Source of the DNA: Paenibacillus pabuli
GTDB lineage: Bacteria > Bacillota > Bacilli > Paenibacillales > Paenibacillaceae
Assembly (NCBI RefSeq): GCF_039831995.1
Contig: NZ_JBDOIO010000001.1
Span: 1 to 64,000, forward strand
Direction: 5' to 3'
Length of the DNA: 64,000 nt
Under the pieces are notes generated by a model. It did no database searches. It was not told the origin of the DNA and saw only the letters and a program-made list of their open reading frames with translations. Shown in pieces: positions 36,190 through 43,900 of the stretch (positions within the stretch are counted from its first letter, which is position 1; each line of letters begins with the position of its first letter). The position numbers were made by a program, and so were the translations under genes.

Positions 36190-37248
36190 ATGTTTCTAAT
36201 ACTGACAGCTGTCGTCACTTCTCTTGTTCTTCTGTTTATAGGTGGTTATCACCTATCAAAGAAGAAGAGATTTACGGCAAAGGTAAAAGATACACTCTCA
36301 TATCGGGGCGGTATCCTAAGGTTCACTACGTTTAGTTTAATTACAATTCTTATCGCACAGGTTATAATCTTTGCACTTGTATTCATCTTCCTTATCTCCG
36401 TAAAGGCGACAAGTATTAATTACTACACTCAGAAGATTGAAACAAGTTTTGAGTATCGGACCGACTTACAATACATGAAGCAAGTACCCGAAGAAAGAGT
36501 CGATACTGCATTCAGACAGGAAATGATGATTTACGAGCAAGCTCTGGCAACTTGGACTAAGGACGACATCTACAATATTTCGCAAGATGATATCAGTTTC
36601 ATGATTGAATCTTATGTTAAAGACTTGAAAATGGAACCCGTCCTGCCTGCTGATACTTTAGCAAACAAGGTTTACAATCGACTTTTCGACTATTATTACT
36701 ATCGTGAGTACGATTATACTTACTACCTAATGTTATCATTGATGTTGTCATTCACTCCTTATCTGTACTTAGTGCTTTATAACATGCAGGTACTTAATCG
36801 AGATCGAAGAAATGTTAACTTTCTCAAAAAGTTGATTGTCGTTAACGGAAGTATCAAACCAGTAGATTACAGTACAATTATCGAAGATTTGATTACTAAT
36901 GCGACACCTAACATTCAACATCGACTGAAAAAGATTCGCGATGCCTTATCAAATAACACGAAAAATACCGGTGCTGCTTTTAAGGATGCTATCACAGATT
37001 CTACATCATTGTCAGAGCGATTGTTCTTCGAGAATTTGGAAGTTGCTTATAACGACTTTGATCTGGCTATCGATATTTTCCGTGATGAGATAATTATTGA
37101 AAATCAACGTTCAAAACGTAAGTACCGCAAGAAAGCTGAAAGTATGAACTCTCTAGGTACAATGATTTTCTTGGTAGTTATGACAATTTGCTGCCTTTAC
37201 TTGATTATCCCATGGAGCAAATTGATGAACTTTGGAAGTCTGTTCTAG
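36190..37248 (+). CDS. tadC: TadC-like platform protein
   Basis: The 352 residues have an N-terminal TM helix, a second near 50-72, a third near 178-198 after a long Tyr-rich loop (YNRLFDYYYYREYDYTYYL), a cytosolic helical domain and a C-terminal TM helix. Sequence similarity to TadC is weak, but the topology, length and position directly after TadB fit. Likely the second platform subunit. Confidence 0.65.
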   Translation: MFLILTAVVTSLVLLFIGGYHLSKKKRFTAKVKDTLSYRGGILRFTTFSLITILIAQVIIFALVFIFLISVKATSINYYTQKIETSFEYRTDLQYMKQVPEERVDTAFRQEMMIYEQALATWTKDDIYNISQDDISFMIESYVKDLKMEPVLPADTLANKVYNRLFDYYYYREYDYTYYLMLSLMLSFTPYLYLVLYNMQVLNRDRRNVNFLKKLIVVNGSIKPVDYSTIIEDLITNATPNIQHRLKKIRDALSNNTKNTGAAFKDAITDSTSLSERLFFENLEVAYNDFDLAIDIFRDEIIIENQRSKRKYRKKAESMNSLGTMIFLVVMTICCLYLIIPWSKLMNFGSLF

Positions 37249-37264
37249 GAGGTGCTAATACAAG

Positions 37265-37687
37265 ATGGATAATCCTATTTACGAGGTTGTTTCCTCAACT
37301 TTAGCTTTCCTCCTACTCCTATTCATGTTTACGCTTATCGATAGTTCAGCAAATACTGCTTCGCTAATGGTAAACCGTACTGACGGACTGGAGAAAGTTA
37401 AATATGATACTACGATTGATAATGTAACTACCCCTGGGGCTTCGGTTAAGGGGATGGACATTGTAGGGGCAATCAGATATTACATGGGTACTCCTAACGT
37501 AGTAATGGAAGTAAAAGGTTTCGGTAATACTATCAACTACGGTAGCTGTTCCGGATGTTCAAACCGAGTTTACAGTATCGCTGACTTCCCTGGGGCTGGA
37601 AGCGATCTTGCATTCTATAAAGCAAGCTTTAGCGTGACTGTTCAAAATAATGGCAGCGGGCAAAAGTTTACTTATACAAAATTATAA
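37265..37687 (+). CDS. pilin-like protein, 140 aa
   Basis: ATG after TAGGAGG. A short N terminus is followed by a hydrophobic helix (residues 9-27, VSSTLAFLLLLFMFTLIDS), then a mainly beta domain with a CSGC pair near residue 97. The architecture is that of a small pilin or TadE-like minor pilin. No classic prepilin peptidase site is visible. Located between TadC and the presumed major pilin. Confidence 0.55.
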   Translation: MDNPIYEVVSSTLAFLLLLFMFTLIDSSANTASLMVNRTDGLEKVKYDTTIDNVTTPGASVKGMDIVGAIRYYMGTPNVVMEVKGFGNTINYGSCSGCSNRVYSIADFPGAGSDLAFYKASFSVTVQNNGSGQKFTYTKL

Positions 37688-37711
37688 CAATCTACTAGGA
37701 GGAATTACGCA

Positions 37712-38182
37712 ATGCCTAAGGTACTAGCAAACATCATCATTATCATTCTGGTGTTTATCTTGATCGCACTTGGTATTTACCCGCTCTTCTCTGGAGGTAA
37801 AGATACAGGTCAGAAAGCAATTGCAGAACAAGGTAAAATCGACCGCATGATCGAAGACTCTTCAACTGTTTCCGGTTCCACTGTTAAGCAATACATGAAA
37901 ATCGCTGGTCAAGGCAATATCCTGGTAGGACCTGTTGCTAATATGTCTACAGTAAGCGTATCTGATGGTGCAGGCGCAGTTGACTTCGTAGCTGACGGAT
38001 CTTTCGTAACTGGTGAAACTTATGTTATCGTTAACTACTGGAAAATCGGTAACACAATGTATGAGCAAGCAGTATCTCCAAACAGCTTCAAAGACAACGC
38101 TATCTTCAGCGTAACTAAGCAGTACGATGTAAACGGTAAACTTAACCGTCTGAAATTCACACAAGTTGATATGGGTAAATAA
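37712..38182 (+). CDS. presumed major pilin, 156 aa
   Basis: ATG after TAGGAGG. A 20-residue hydrophobic helix at the N terminus (LANIIIIILVFILIALGIYP) precedes a spine and a beta-rich head. Codon choice shifts strongly toward ATC, TTC, TAC, AAC, GGT and CGT compared with all neighbours, as expected for a very highly expressed product. A strong terminator follows directly. Small size, expression signature and position suggest the main structural subunit of the Tad-like fibre; there is no sequence match I can name. Confidence 0.6.
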   Translation: MPKVLANIIIIILVFILIALGIYPLFSGGKDTGQKAIAEQGKIDRMIEDSSTVSGSTVKQYMKIAGQGNILVGPVANMSTVSVSDGAGAVDFVADGSFVTGETYVIVNYWKIGNTMYEQAVSPNSFKDNAIFSVTKQYDVNGKLNRLKFTQVDMGK

Positions 38183-38201
38183 TTTACCACGTAAGGCAGA
38201 G

Positions 38202-38230
38202 AGGGTGCTGTATTTACAGCGCCCTTTTTA
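38202..38230 (+). terminator. intrinsic terminator
   Basis: AGGGTGCTGTA/TACAGCGCCCT with a TT core (one wobble) and a T run directly after the presumed major pilin. Partial read-through may set pilin excess over downstream genes. Confidence 0.85.
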
Positions 38231-38263
38231 ATTACAAACTTCTAATGGAATGGTGATAAGTAT

Positions 38264-39046
38264 ATGGTTGGTAAAATCGCAATCTTTATTGTAAGTACAG
38301 TTTTCTTCCTAGTTTTCGGAATATTCACTTATACTTACTTCGGTAATGTTAGTATCCAAAGTCGGGCAGAAAATTTGGTATATAATGCTGCGGATTCTGC
38401 CAGTACTACAGGACAATTAAGTAGCAACCTTTATACTTATCTCTCCGATAACTTGAATAACCTTTCTCGAGGTAGTGAAGATAACCGGTATTTCATTCAA
38501 CTTAAATTGGAAAAGTATATCCGTCCTGGAGTCTATGATATATTTTACGAGAGTAGCGAGGACATAGCGCGTTTGAACTGTACGACTAGTTCAAATCCTA
38601 ACTCATACTGCCGTAAAGGTTCTATAATTGATCGGCCACTTGATGTAGGCGACAGATTATCAATATTTGTTCAAGACCGAACTCCGACAGCTTGGGGACA
38701 GCTTGCAAGTATGCCACTAATTAATCGTGGTGATGGTCGAATTCGGACTATCTCTACTTCTACATCGACTATTATTGTGAAACGAATTGGTAATGCATCG
38801 CGTGGATATGACGTAATTGCTGATATTAACTCACAGCAGTATAATACTATTAACCGGATTCAAGTAATCACAAAGCTCAATAAAACTGGCAAGAACTATA
38901 CAACTCCGGCTAATCCTCCTTATACCTTACCTTATAACATTTCAAATGTTACTGATGTCAATTTTATCAACCCGTTGGGCGAATTCCTGATGGATGAGGA
39001 TATTGTTAATGGTGTTAAAATTCGTCGATATACTCAGCGATATTAG
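38264..39046 (+). CDS. minor-pilin-like protein, 260 aa
   Basis: ATG after TGGTGATAAG. A hydrophobic helix at residues 4-26 (IAIFIVSTVFFLVFGIFTYTYF) is followed by a helical spine (SRAENLVYNAADSASTTGQ) and a beta-rich head. It resembles TadE/TadF- or tip-type minor pilins in plan. It follows the major-pilin terminator. Confidence 0.55.
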   Translation: MVGKIAIFIVSTVFFLVFGIFTYTYFGNVSIQSRAENLVYNAADSASTTGQLSSNLYTYLSDNLNNLSRGSEDNRYFIQLKLEKYIRPGVYDIFYESSEDIARLNCTTSSNPNSYCRKGSIIDRPLDVGDRLSIFVQDRTPTAWGQLASMPLINRGDGRIRTISTSTSTIIVKRIGNASRGYDVIADINSQQYNTINRIQVITKLNKTGKNYTTPANPPYTLPYNISNVTDVNFINPLGEFLMDEDIVNGVKIRRYTQRY

Positions 39047-39056
39047 GGGATAGCCT

Positions 39057-39164
39057 ATGAAAAAGCTAAGTATATGGGTGTTTATCGGTTCGGCCGCAGT
39101 GTTGAGTATTATTTCAGTGGTAGTAATATTAGTATATTTTAGTTTAGAAAAGATAGTTAATTAA
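39057..39164 (+). CDS. micro membrane protein, 35 aa
   Basis: ATG 39057 after AGGGGAT, ten bases after the minor-pilin stop. It encodes basic KK, a single hydrophobic helix (about residues 6-28) and a charged end. Stop and terminator overlap. The spacing and binding site support translation; it may be an accessory subunit of the machine. Confidence 0.55.
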   Translation: MKKLSIWVFIGSAAVLSIISVVVILVYFSLEKIVN

Positions 39165-39196
39165 CCTTAGGGTCTCACCCTAAGGTTTCCATTTTA
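39163..39196 (+). terminator. intrinsic terminator
   Basis: An 11-bp perfect stem (AACCTTAGGGT/ACCCTAAGGTT, loop CTC) followed by TTCCATTTT. It ends the Tad-like cluster. Confidence 0.85.
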
Positions 39197-39242
39197 TTAT
39201 GGTATATGAAGTAGTAAATAAAAATGTACTGGAGGATTCAGG

Positions 39243-39701
39243 TTGAAAACTCGGATTGAACTGGAAAAACAATCGAAAGTTTTGGATCGCACCTTTGTAG
39301 GGGCATCTGTTATCACAATTATTGTGGCAGGTACCCAGTTAGTCGGAAATATTTTGGCAGGACTAGTAGAAAAGGGTAGATGGGTTGCGAGTTGGGAAAA
39401 GTTAAGTCCTACCCTACAGAATTATATGAGTAATGTACATGATAACTATTTAACCTACATCTCATTCACGCTGGCAATTTACCTGTTGATGTATCTTTTC
39501 TATTTTAATGGCAAAGCTTCAATTAAAAAGAAAATTGAGGATGCGGGAACAGTGACCGAAATTACTTTTGTCACTCCTGATCAATCTCAAAAACTTAATT
39601 ACGAATTACAGCAAAGATATGAGCAACTCGAATCTGCAGAAGCAAAGGAAGATACGGAGAATGTCAACATTGACCGCGAAACCTCAGGAGACAGTAAGTA
39701 A
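39243..39701 (+). CDS. membrane protein, two TM helices
   Basis: TTG start after GGAGG. TM helices lie at about residues 20-40 and 75-92, with a cytosolic helical Glu/Gln-rich tail likely forming a coiled coil (NYELQQRYEQLESAEAKED). Function unknown. The tail-coding end overlaps the next gene by 41 bases in another frame. Confidence 0.6.
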   Translation: MKTRIELEKQSKVLDRTFVGASVITIIVAGTQLVGNILAGLVEKGRWVASWEKLSPTLQNYMSNVHDNYLTYISFTLAIYLLMYLFYFNGKASIKKKIEDAGTVTEITFVTPDQSQKLNYELQQRYEQLESAEAKEDTENVNIDRETSGDSK

Positions 39702-40089
39702 CACACGAGCAGGAGTTTACTTGAGAGTTATTGCATACCTTTTGGATTCTGCAATCGCTATTCCTTTATGTGTCTTATTCATGAAACTTCTGGGAAATGA
39801 TTCATATACTCCATTCTTTAATGAAATTATAATTTTACTGTATTTTTCACTATGCAACTCTATTTTCGGTGCAACTCCTGGAAAGTTGATCTTAAAACTG
39901 CGTGTGCTAAACTTAAACGGAGAAAAGCTCAATATATTCAGATCTATTTCCCGCGAGTTGTTTAAAGTTGTACTGGCTTACATACTATTTATTAACTTCG
40001 CGTGGTTAATTTTCAGTAGAAAGAGACTAACTCTGCATGATATTTTTGCTAAAACTCAGGTTATAAATACACGTAAAGTGGTATCTTAA
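39661..40089 (+). CDS. RDD family membrane protein
   Basis: ATG 39661 preceded by CGGAGA inside the upstream gene. The RDD signature is clear: RAGVYLRVIAYLLDSAIAIP near residue 17 and FGATPGKLILKLRVLN near residue 64, with three hydrophobic helices. RDD proteins are small membrane proteins, some implicated in Na+ or Li+/H+ transport; the role here is unknown. Confidence 0.75.
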   Translation: MSTLTAKPQETVSNTRAGVYLRVIAYLLDSAIAIPLCVLFMKLLGNDSYTPFFNEIIILLYFSLCNSIFGATPGKLILKLRVLNLNGEKLNIFRSISRELFKVVLAYILFINFAWLIFSRKRLTLHDIFAKTQVINTRKVVS

Positions 40090-40115
40090 CGATAAATTTA
40101 AAGGAGTGATTTACC

Positions 40116-40418
40116 GTGGCAAAATACCAACTTGTTTACGAATTATTTATTCCGACCGATAACATCACTGAAACTCTTAGTTCCTTACGAGAATATTTTG
40201 GTAATGAACTAATTGGTTTAACAACTCATGGATCAGGAATTGATTTCGAATATTATTCTGAAAATCCCGAGACGACTGTAGAGGTTTTTGTTGTTAAACT
40301 TTTAACTGAAGCCGAATCTAAGCCGCACGCTTGCAACATAGTTGATAACTATATTGAAGGTATGCGAGACTATGATATACTGAAGGTTCAGTTTAATTCT
40401 TGTGATTATGTCGAATAA
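40116..40418 (+). CDS. hypothetical protein, 100 aa
   Basis: GTG start after AAAGGAGTGA. It is a soluble alpha/beta small protein with no recognised motif. Its 3' end overlaps the signal peptidase start, suggesting coupling. Confidence 0.55.
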   Translation: MAKYQLVYELFIPTDNITETLSSLREYFGNELIGLTTHGSGIDFEYYSENPETTVEVFVVKLLTEAESKPHACNIVDNYIEGMRDYDILKVQFNSCDYVE

Positions 40419-40914
40419 AAGAAAATATACTAAAATTTATGGAGTAGCGGCATTGCTGCTACTTTTCTGTTTGCCTTTCTTCACTGTATCCATTTACGGT
40501 ATTGACGGAGTTTCGATGGAAACTACGATATATGACGGAGACTATGTCTTAGTCAATAAATTAAAGTACGTTAGAAACGATTTACGTTATACAAATATCA
40601 TCGCCATAAAGCTAGAGAATGGTGAAAAAATAGTCAAGCGTGTAGTAGGTATGCCTGGAGATACCTTAAAAATGGAGAACGGTGTCCTTTATCGAAACGG
40701 AAATGTGGTCAATGAAGCTTATATCGAACACTATACTGATGAACAAAAGTCACTATTAAATTTTAATGAGTATCATATAACCTCAGGGTACTATTTCGTT
40801 ATGGGTGATAATCGACTTAATAGTGTGGATAGCAGAAATGTCTCTATTGGTCTTATACCAAAAGAAGACATTATTGGAAGAGTCATCACTCAATATACAC
40901 TTAACCCTAATTGA
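40408..40914 (+). CDS. lepB: signal peptidase I
   Basis: From ATG 40408 (a GTG at 40402 is also possible) there are 168 residues. An N-terminal TM helix (residues 12-30) is followed by the Ser box GVSMETTI (Ser36), the Lys box KRVVGMPGDT (Lys77) and the box-E motif FVMGDNRLNSVDSR near residue 130. All catalytic-dyad features are present. It removes signal peptides outside the membrane. Its place just after the Tad-like cluster and surface locus suggests dedicated processing of those secreted proteins. Confidence 0.92.
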   Translation: MSNKRKYTKIYGVAALLLLFCLPFFTVSIYGIDGVSMETTIYDGDYVLVNKLKYVRNDLRYTNIIAIKLENGEKIVKRVVGMPGDTLKMENGVLYRNGNVVNEAYIEHYTDEQKSLLNFNEYHITSGYYFVMGDNRLNSVDSRNVSIGLIPKEDIIGRVITQYTLNPN

Positions 40915-40952
40915 TCATATTAATTAGGGTATGTGATGGAGGAGGTATTATA

Positions 40953-41384
40953 TTGATACGGAATCTTCAGTATTATGATCTACATGAGATTGAAAGACAA
41001 TTTAGAATTTTGGATAAGATCGATATTAGTGGTATAGAATACCATGCAGATCGGGATATCCTGAGTCTATTCCTAGGTGTGGATTTTAACGGTGAGGATA
41101 AAAAATTCATTGGGTTATTCAGTGATAATAACGAATTCCTTGCACTACTCGGATACATAGACACCGGACAACATATACTCATCAACAGTATCTACACGAA
41201 TATCCTACATCGATTTAAAGGTCATGCCTCAGAACTTGTGAGGTACTTACTTGAAGTGTACAGTTCGAGACTTTACGTTGCATTCCCTTATACCGTGGAA
41301 GCGGCTAAATTCTTCAGTAAGCTCGGATTTACTGAAAACCCTGAAATAGATCCAATAGAAAAACCATATTCATTAGCGACTTAA
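40953..41384 (+). CDS. GNAT-like acetyltransferase (weak)
   Basis: TTG 40953 after GGAGGAGG. The C-terminal third, with LVRYLLEVYSSRLYVAFPYT and EAAKFFSKLGFTENPE, matches the end of the GNAT fold, where a helix and beta bulge precede a LGF motif. The acetyl-CoA loop is not obvious, so catalytic activity is uncertain. Substrate unknown. Confidence 0.5.
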   Translation: MIRNLQYYDLHEIERQFRILDKIDISGIEYHADRDILSLFLGVDFNGEDKKFIGLFSDNNEFLALLGYIDTGQHILINSIYTNILHRFKGHASELVRYLLEVYSSRLYVAFPYTVEAAKFFSKLGFTENPEIDPIEKPYSLAT

Positions 41385-41407
41385 ATTTACAACAGGAGTG
41401 GTATTAC

Positions 41408-41725
41408 ATGCAAGAAATTATGAAATCTTTCAATAACCGGTTGGATATCAGTACACCTTTTAATCGCAAACTAGCTGAAATTAGAGATGCGGCTGTGGCT
41501 AGTGAGTCCCACGAAACAGAGACGGCTACATATACTGTATTTTGGACTAATACTAATAGCGTGCACCCTTATCATGTACATCAACGTACGGCAGAACACG
41601 CCTATGATGATCACATGTTTATGAGGGATGGACTATATGCATTCACATCACACGCTGAGGTTGTTTCATATTTCAACGAGTTAAATTTTACAACAGACAT
41701 CGAAACAGTACCTACTGCAAACTAG
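41408..41725 (+). CDS. hypothetical protein, 105 aa
   Basis: ATG after CAGGAGTGG. The protein is His-rich in the middle (HPYHVHQRTAEHAYDDH) and has no membrane helix. No family recognised. The His cluster could bind metal, but this is a guess. Confidence 0.55.
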   Translation: MQEIMKSFNNRLDISTPFNRKLAEIRDAAVASESHETETATYTVFWTNTNSVHPYHVHQRTAEHAYDDHMFMRDGLYAFTSHAEVVSYFNELNFTTDIETVPTAN

Positions 41726-41746
41726 GACAATTTTATAACTTTAACA

Positions 41747-41764
41747 TTAAATAGTAGTATAGAA
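41747..41764 (+). promoter_or_regulatory. recurrent TAGTATA promoter-like motif
   Basis: TTAAATAGTAGTATAGAA, nearly identical to the copy at 9850, lies 26 bases upstream of the thymidine kinase start. Confidence 0.5.
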
Positions 41765-41789
41765 GAATAACTTCTAGGAGTGTTGAAGT

Positions 41790-42398
41790 TTGGAAAGTTT
41801 AACATTTTATTTTGCATCAATGGATTCTGGTAAGTCTATGGAAGCGATCAGACGAATTCATAGTTTCGAGAATCAAAATAAACGATGTCTGGCTTTAACA
41901 TCTCAACTTGATAATCGTTATGGTATCGGTGTAATTGCATCACGTGCAGGAATCAGTAAGACTGCGCTGTGCATTTCTACAGATACTAACATTTATGAAT
42001 TGGTTTTGGACGATATAAGAAGTAACCCTGAAAAGTTGTATAAGGTATTTATTGATGAGTGTCAATTCTTAACTAAAGATCAGGTTATTCAACTAGCCCA
42101 AGTTGTTGATGAGTTGAATATTCCGATTTCATGTTACGGTCTTAAGAATACCTTTATGAATACTCTTTTTGAAGGATCTGCTGCACTGTTAGTTTATGCT
42201 GACGAGATTAAGGAAATCGAAGGTAATACATGTACTGTCGATAACTGTGATCGGCATGCAACAATGGTGGTACGTCTTATTGACGGAGTTCCTACTTATG
42301 ATGGGGATGTAATACAGATCGGTGGAAATAAAGACTATGCTTCAGTTTGCCGAAAGCATTATTCTAATTATCCGGTAAAGGAGGAAATCTGTATATAA
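41790..42398 (+). CDS. tdk: thymidine kinase (TK1 type)
   Basis: TTG start nine bases after TAGGAG. The 202 residues have P-loop FASMDSGKSMEA (residues 8-19), Walker B VFIDECQFL near 88 and the zinc-binding Cys set (CTVDNC, then SVCRKHY) of the lasso domain. TK1-type enzymes phosphorylate thymidine to dTMP to feed DNA synthesis and are frequent in large phages and elements. A TAGTATA motif precedes it. Confidence 0.88.
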   Translation: MESLTFYFASMDSGKSMEAIRRIHSFENQNKRCLALTSQLDNRYGIGVIASRAGISKTALCISTDTNIYELVLDDIRSNPEKLYKVFIDECQFLTKDQVIQLAQVVDELNIPISCYGLKNTFMNTLFEGSAALLVYADEIKEIEGNTCTVDNCDRHATMVVRLIDGVPTYDGDVIQIGGNKDYASVCRKHYSNYPVKEEICI

Positions 42399-42436
42399 TG
42401 ACTCAGGTGAACAGTCTGGATTTTACTGGGATGTAG
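42398..42436 (+). CDS. possible 12-codon peptide
   Basis: ATG 42398 overlaps the tdk stop by one base and lies 12 bases after a perfect AAGGAGG that has no other obvious use. It encodes 12 codons and then a stop. It may be a leader or a coincidence. Confidence 0.25.
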   Translation: MTQVNSLDFTGM

Positions 42437-42465
42437 TCTAAACATATTACTTGGAGGTGAGCAGA

Positions 42466-42543
42466 ATGAAGGGTCGTTATATTACTATCGGGGTACTCGT
42501 AGTTTTAATTGCTGCTATGTTGGTTATTAATATCTACAGATAA
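42466..42543 (+). CDS. micro membrane protein, 25 aa
   Basis: ATG 42466 after TTGGAGGTGA. It encodes MKGR followed by one hydrophobic helix of about 19 residues and a stop. The strong binding site and the clean charge-then-helix pattern support a real product. Compare the 35-residue protein at 39057. Confidence 0.5.
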   Translation: MKGRYITIGVLVVLIAAMLVINIYR

Positions 42544-42557
42544 GCATGGTAATTAAG

Positions 42558-42589
42558 TAGGAGAGGATAGTGAAAACTGTCCTCTCCTA
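42558..42589 (+). terminator. hairpin, probable terminator
   Basis: A 13-bp stem (TAGGAGAGGATAG/CTGTCCTCTCCTA, one wobble) with a TGAAAA loop. The following T run is poor (TTGAGTTTTAAGG), so it may instead protect RNA ends. Confidence 0.55.
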
Positions 42590-42611
42590 TTGAGTTTTAA
42601 GGAGAATAATT

Positions 42612-42815
42612 ATGATCGATAAATATATTGAAAGTAAGCTGAGTGAAGCTCTGACATTAGGAATCTACCCTATAATTATCGACATAACTACCTATACTCA
42701 CGAGTTATCCGCTCAATCTTCTGATCGTATATGCAATAGCTACATGAACCAGGGTTGGGGTAATGTTTACCTTGACGTAAACCCTCGCCAATTACGCATT
42801 GTATTTGAGCGCTAA
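42612..42815 (+). CDS. hypothetical protein, 67 aa
   Basis: ATG after AAGGAGA. It is a soluble mixed alpha/beta small protein. No family recognised. It is first of three short genes up to 43415. Confidence 0.5.
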   Translation: MIDKYIESKLSEALTLGIYPIIIDITTYTHELSAQSSDRICNSYMNQGWGNVYLDVNPRQLRIVFER

Positions 42816-42833
42816 ATATGGAGGTTCATTTTT

Positions 42834-43100
42834 ATGGGTATGCAATTCTTTAAAATTCTTGGATGGATTGCTGAGTCTATTGGAAAAACATGTACTGTCA
42901 TTTCAACTACCGCTGAAGGTAGTCTTGAAGGTACAGGTCAACTCACGGATTATGGTTTCGAAGATGGAGTTGCCTATGCCTATTTCGGTTCCAATATGCT
43001 AACAATCGAAATGAAAGATATACAAGAATTTTACTGTGATCAGACTCAACTACGGATAGTCAGTATTGAACAGTCAGTTTTAACAATTACACACAATTAA
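42834..43100 (+). CDS. hypothetical protein, 88 aa
   Basis: ATG after TGGAGG. The beta-rich pattern (GTGQLTDYGFEDGVAYAYFGSN) suggests a small barrel. No family recognised. Confidence 0.55.
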   Translation: MGMQFFKILGWIAESIGKTCTVISTTAEGSLEGTGQLTDYGFEDGVAYAYFGSNMLTIEMKDIQEFYCDQTQLRIVSIEQSVLTITHN

Positions 43101-43115
43101 CTGGAGGAATTAATC

Positions 43116-43415
43116 ATGTCACTTATTATTGCTGTATCTGATTTTGTTGATGCTTACGTAAACGATGAAAAAACTGGTAACAACGGTTCGACTAAGCCGC
43201 TTTATAACGGAAGCGACTATTTTGTAACTTGCTGGACGAATAAGAACCATGGTCAAGGTACCGAATTCTGTGAATATCAAGTAGTACGCCATGAGGGTGG
43301 AAATCAATTCCGTGCAGTACATCCTAATCATGTACCACAAGAATTACAACCTTATCTGCGTGATAAAGTTACAACTTACCTTAACTTCTACCGCTTGCCA
43401 TCTATCGACATTTAA
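43116..43415 (+). CDS. hypothetical protein, 99 aa
   Basis: ATG after TGGAGG. It is soluble with many Asn, Tyr and His residues and two Cys; no recognised motif. Last of the three small genes. Confidence 0.55.
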   Translation: MSLIIAVSDFVDAYVNDEKTGNNGSTKPLYNGSDYFVTCWTNKNHGQGTEFCEYQVVRHEGGNQFRAVHPNHVPQELQPYLRDKVTTYLNFYRLPSIDI

Positions 43416-43422
43416 TAATAAC

Positions 43423-43502
43423 TTATCGAAGACTCCTACATAGTCAGATTAATATAACAACTATAGTTCTAACACTATCTCTATCGGTTAGGACTTCGAT
43501 AA
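43423..43502 (+). promoter_or_regulatory. structured leader upstream of small gene
   Basis: An outer pair TTATCGAAG (43423-43431) / CTTCGATAA (43494-43502) encloses an inner hairpin AGTTCTAAC (43465-43473) / GTTAGGACT (43487-43495). The outer right arm ends five bases before the ribosome binding site, so folding could gate translation. No known riboswitch class recognised. Confidence 0.4.
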
Positions 43503-43519
43503 TATTGGAGGATTAACCG

Positions 43520-43789
43520 ATGTATTATGGTGTATACGTTGTAAATGACGATGAAATGTATTTGATGAATAGCAATGAAGTTATGGCTTTTTTAAGCGAA
43601 AAATCACCATTATTCTTGACCTACTCTATATACTCGGATGGAGAAAATATCGTAGTTTCTGAGCCTTCTGCTGGTCCTAATGGTAGCTTCGGCTCAGTTC
43701 CACTTGCTGAGTTTTTCTGTGGCTTCGAAGAAGATGGTATTATAATTCGACCTATCATTCTCTCAGAATGGTTTAGAGGGCGAATATAA
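43520..43789 (+). CDS. hypothetical protein, 89 aa
   Basis: ATG after TTGGAGG, downstream of a structured leader. Small acidic soluble protein; no motif recognised. A terminator follows. Confidence 0.55.
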   Translation: MYYGVYVVNDDEMYLMNSNEVMAFLSEKSPLFLTYSIYSDGENIVVSEPSAGPNGSFGSVPLAEFFCGFEEDGIIIRPIILSEWFRGRI

Positions 43790-43800
43790 AGTATATGCTG

Positions 43801-43823
43801 ATGACCCTTCGGGGTCATTTTTA
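43801..43823 (+). terminator. intrinsic terminator
   Basis: ATGACCC/GGGTCAT with a TTCG loop and TTTTATTT. Confidence 0.85.
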
Positions 43824-43900
43824 TTTATTCCTATTACAGCAAAAATGAATCTATTAAATTAAGAATTAGTAGAAAATAAGATATAGAAAGGCTGTTGAGT

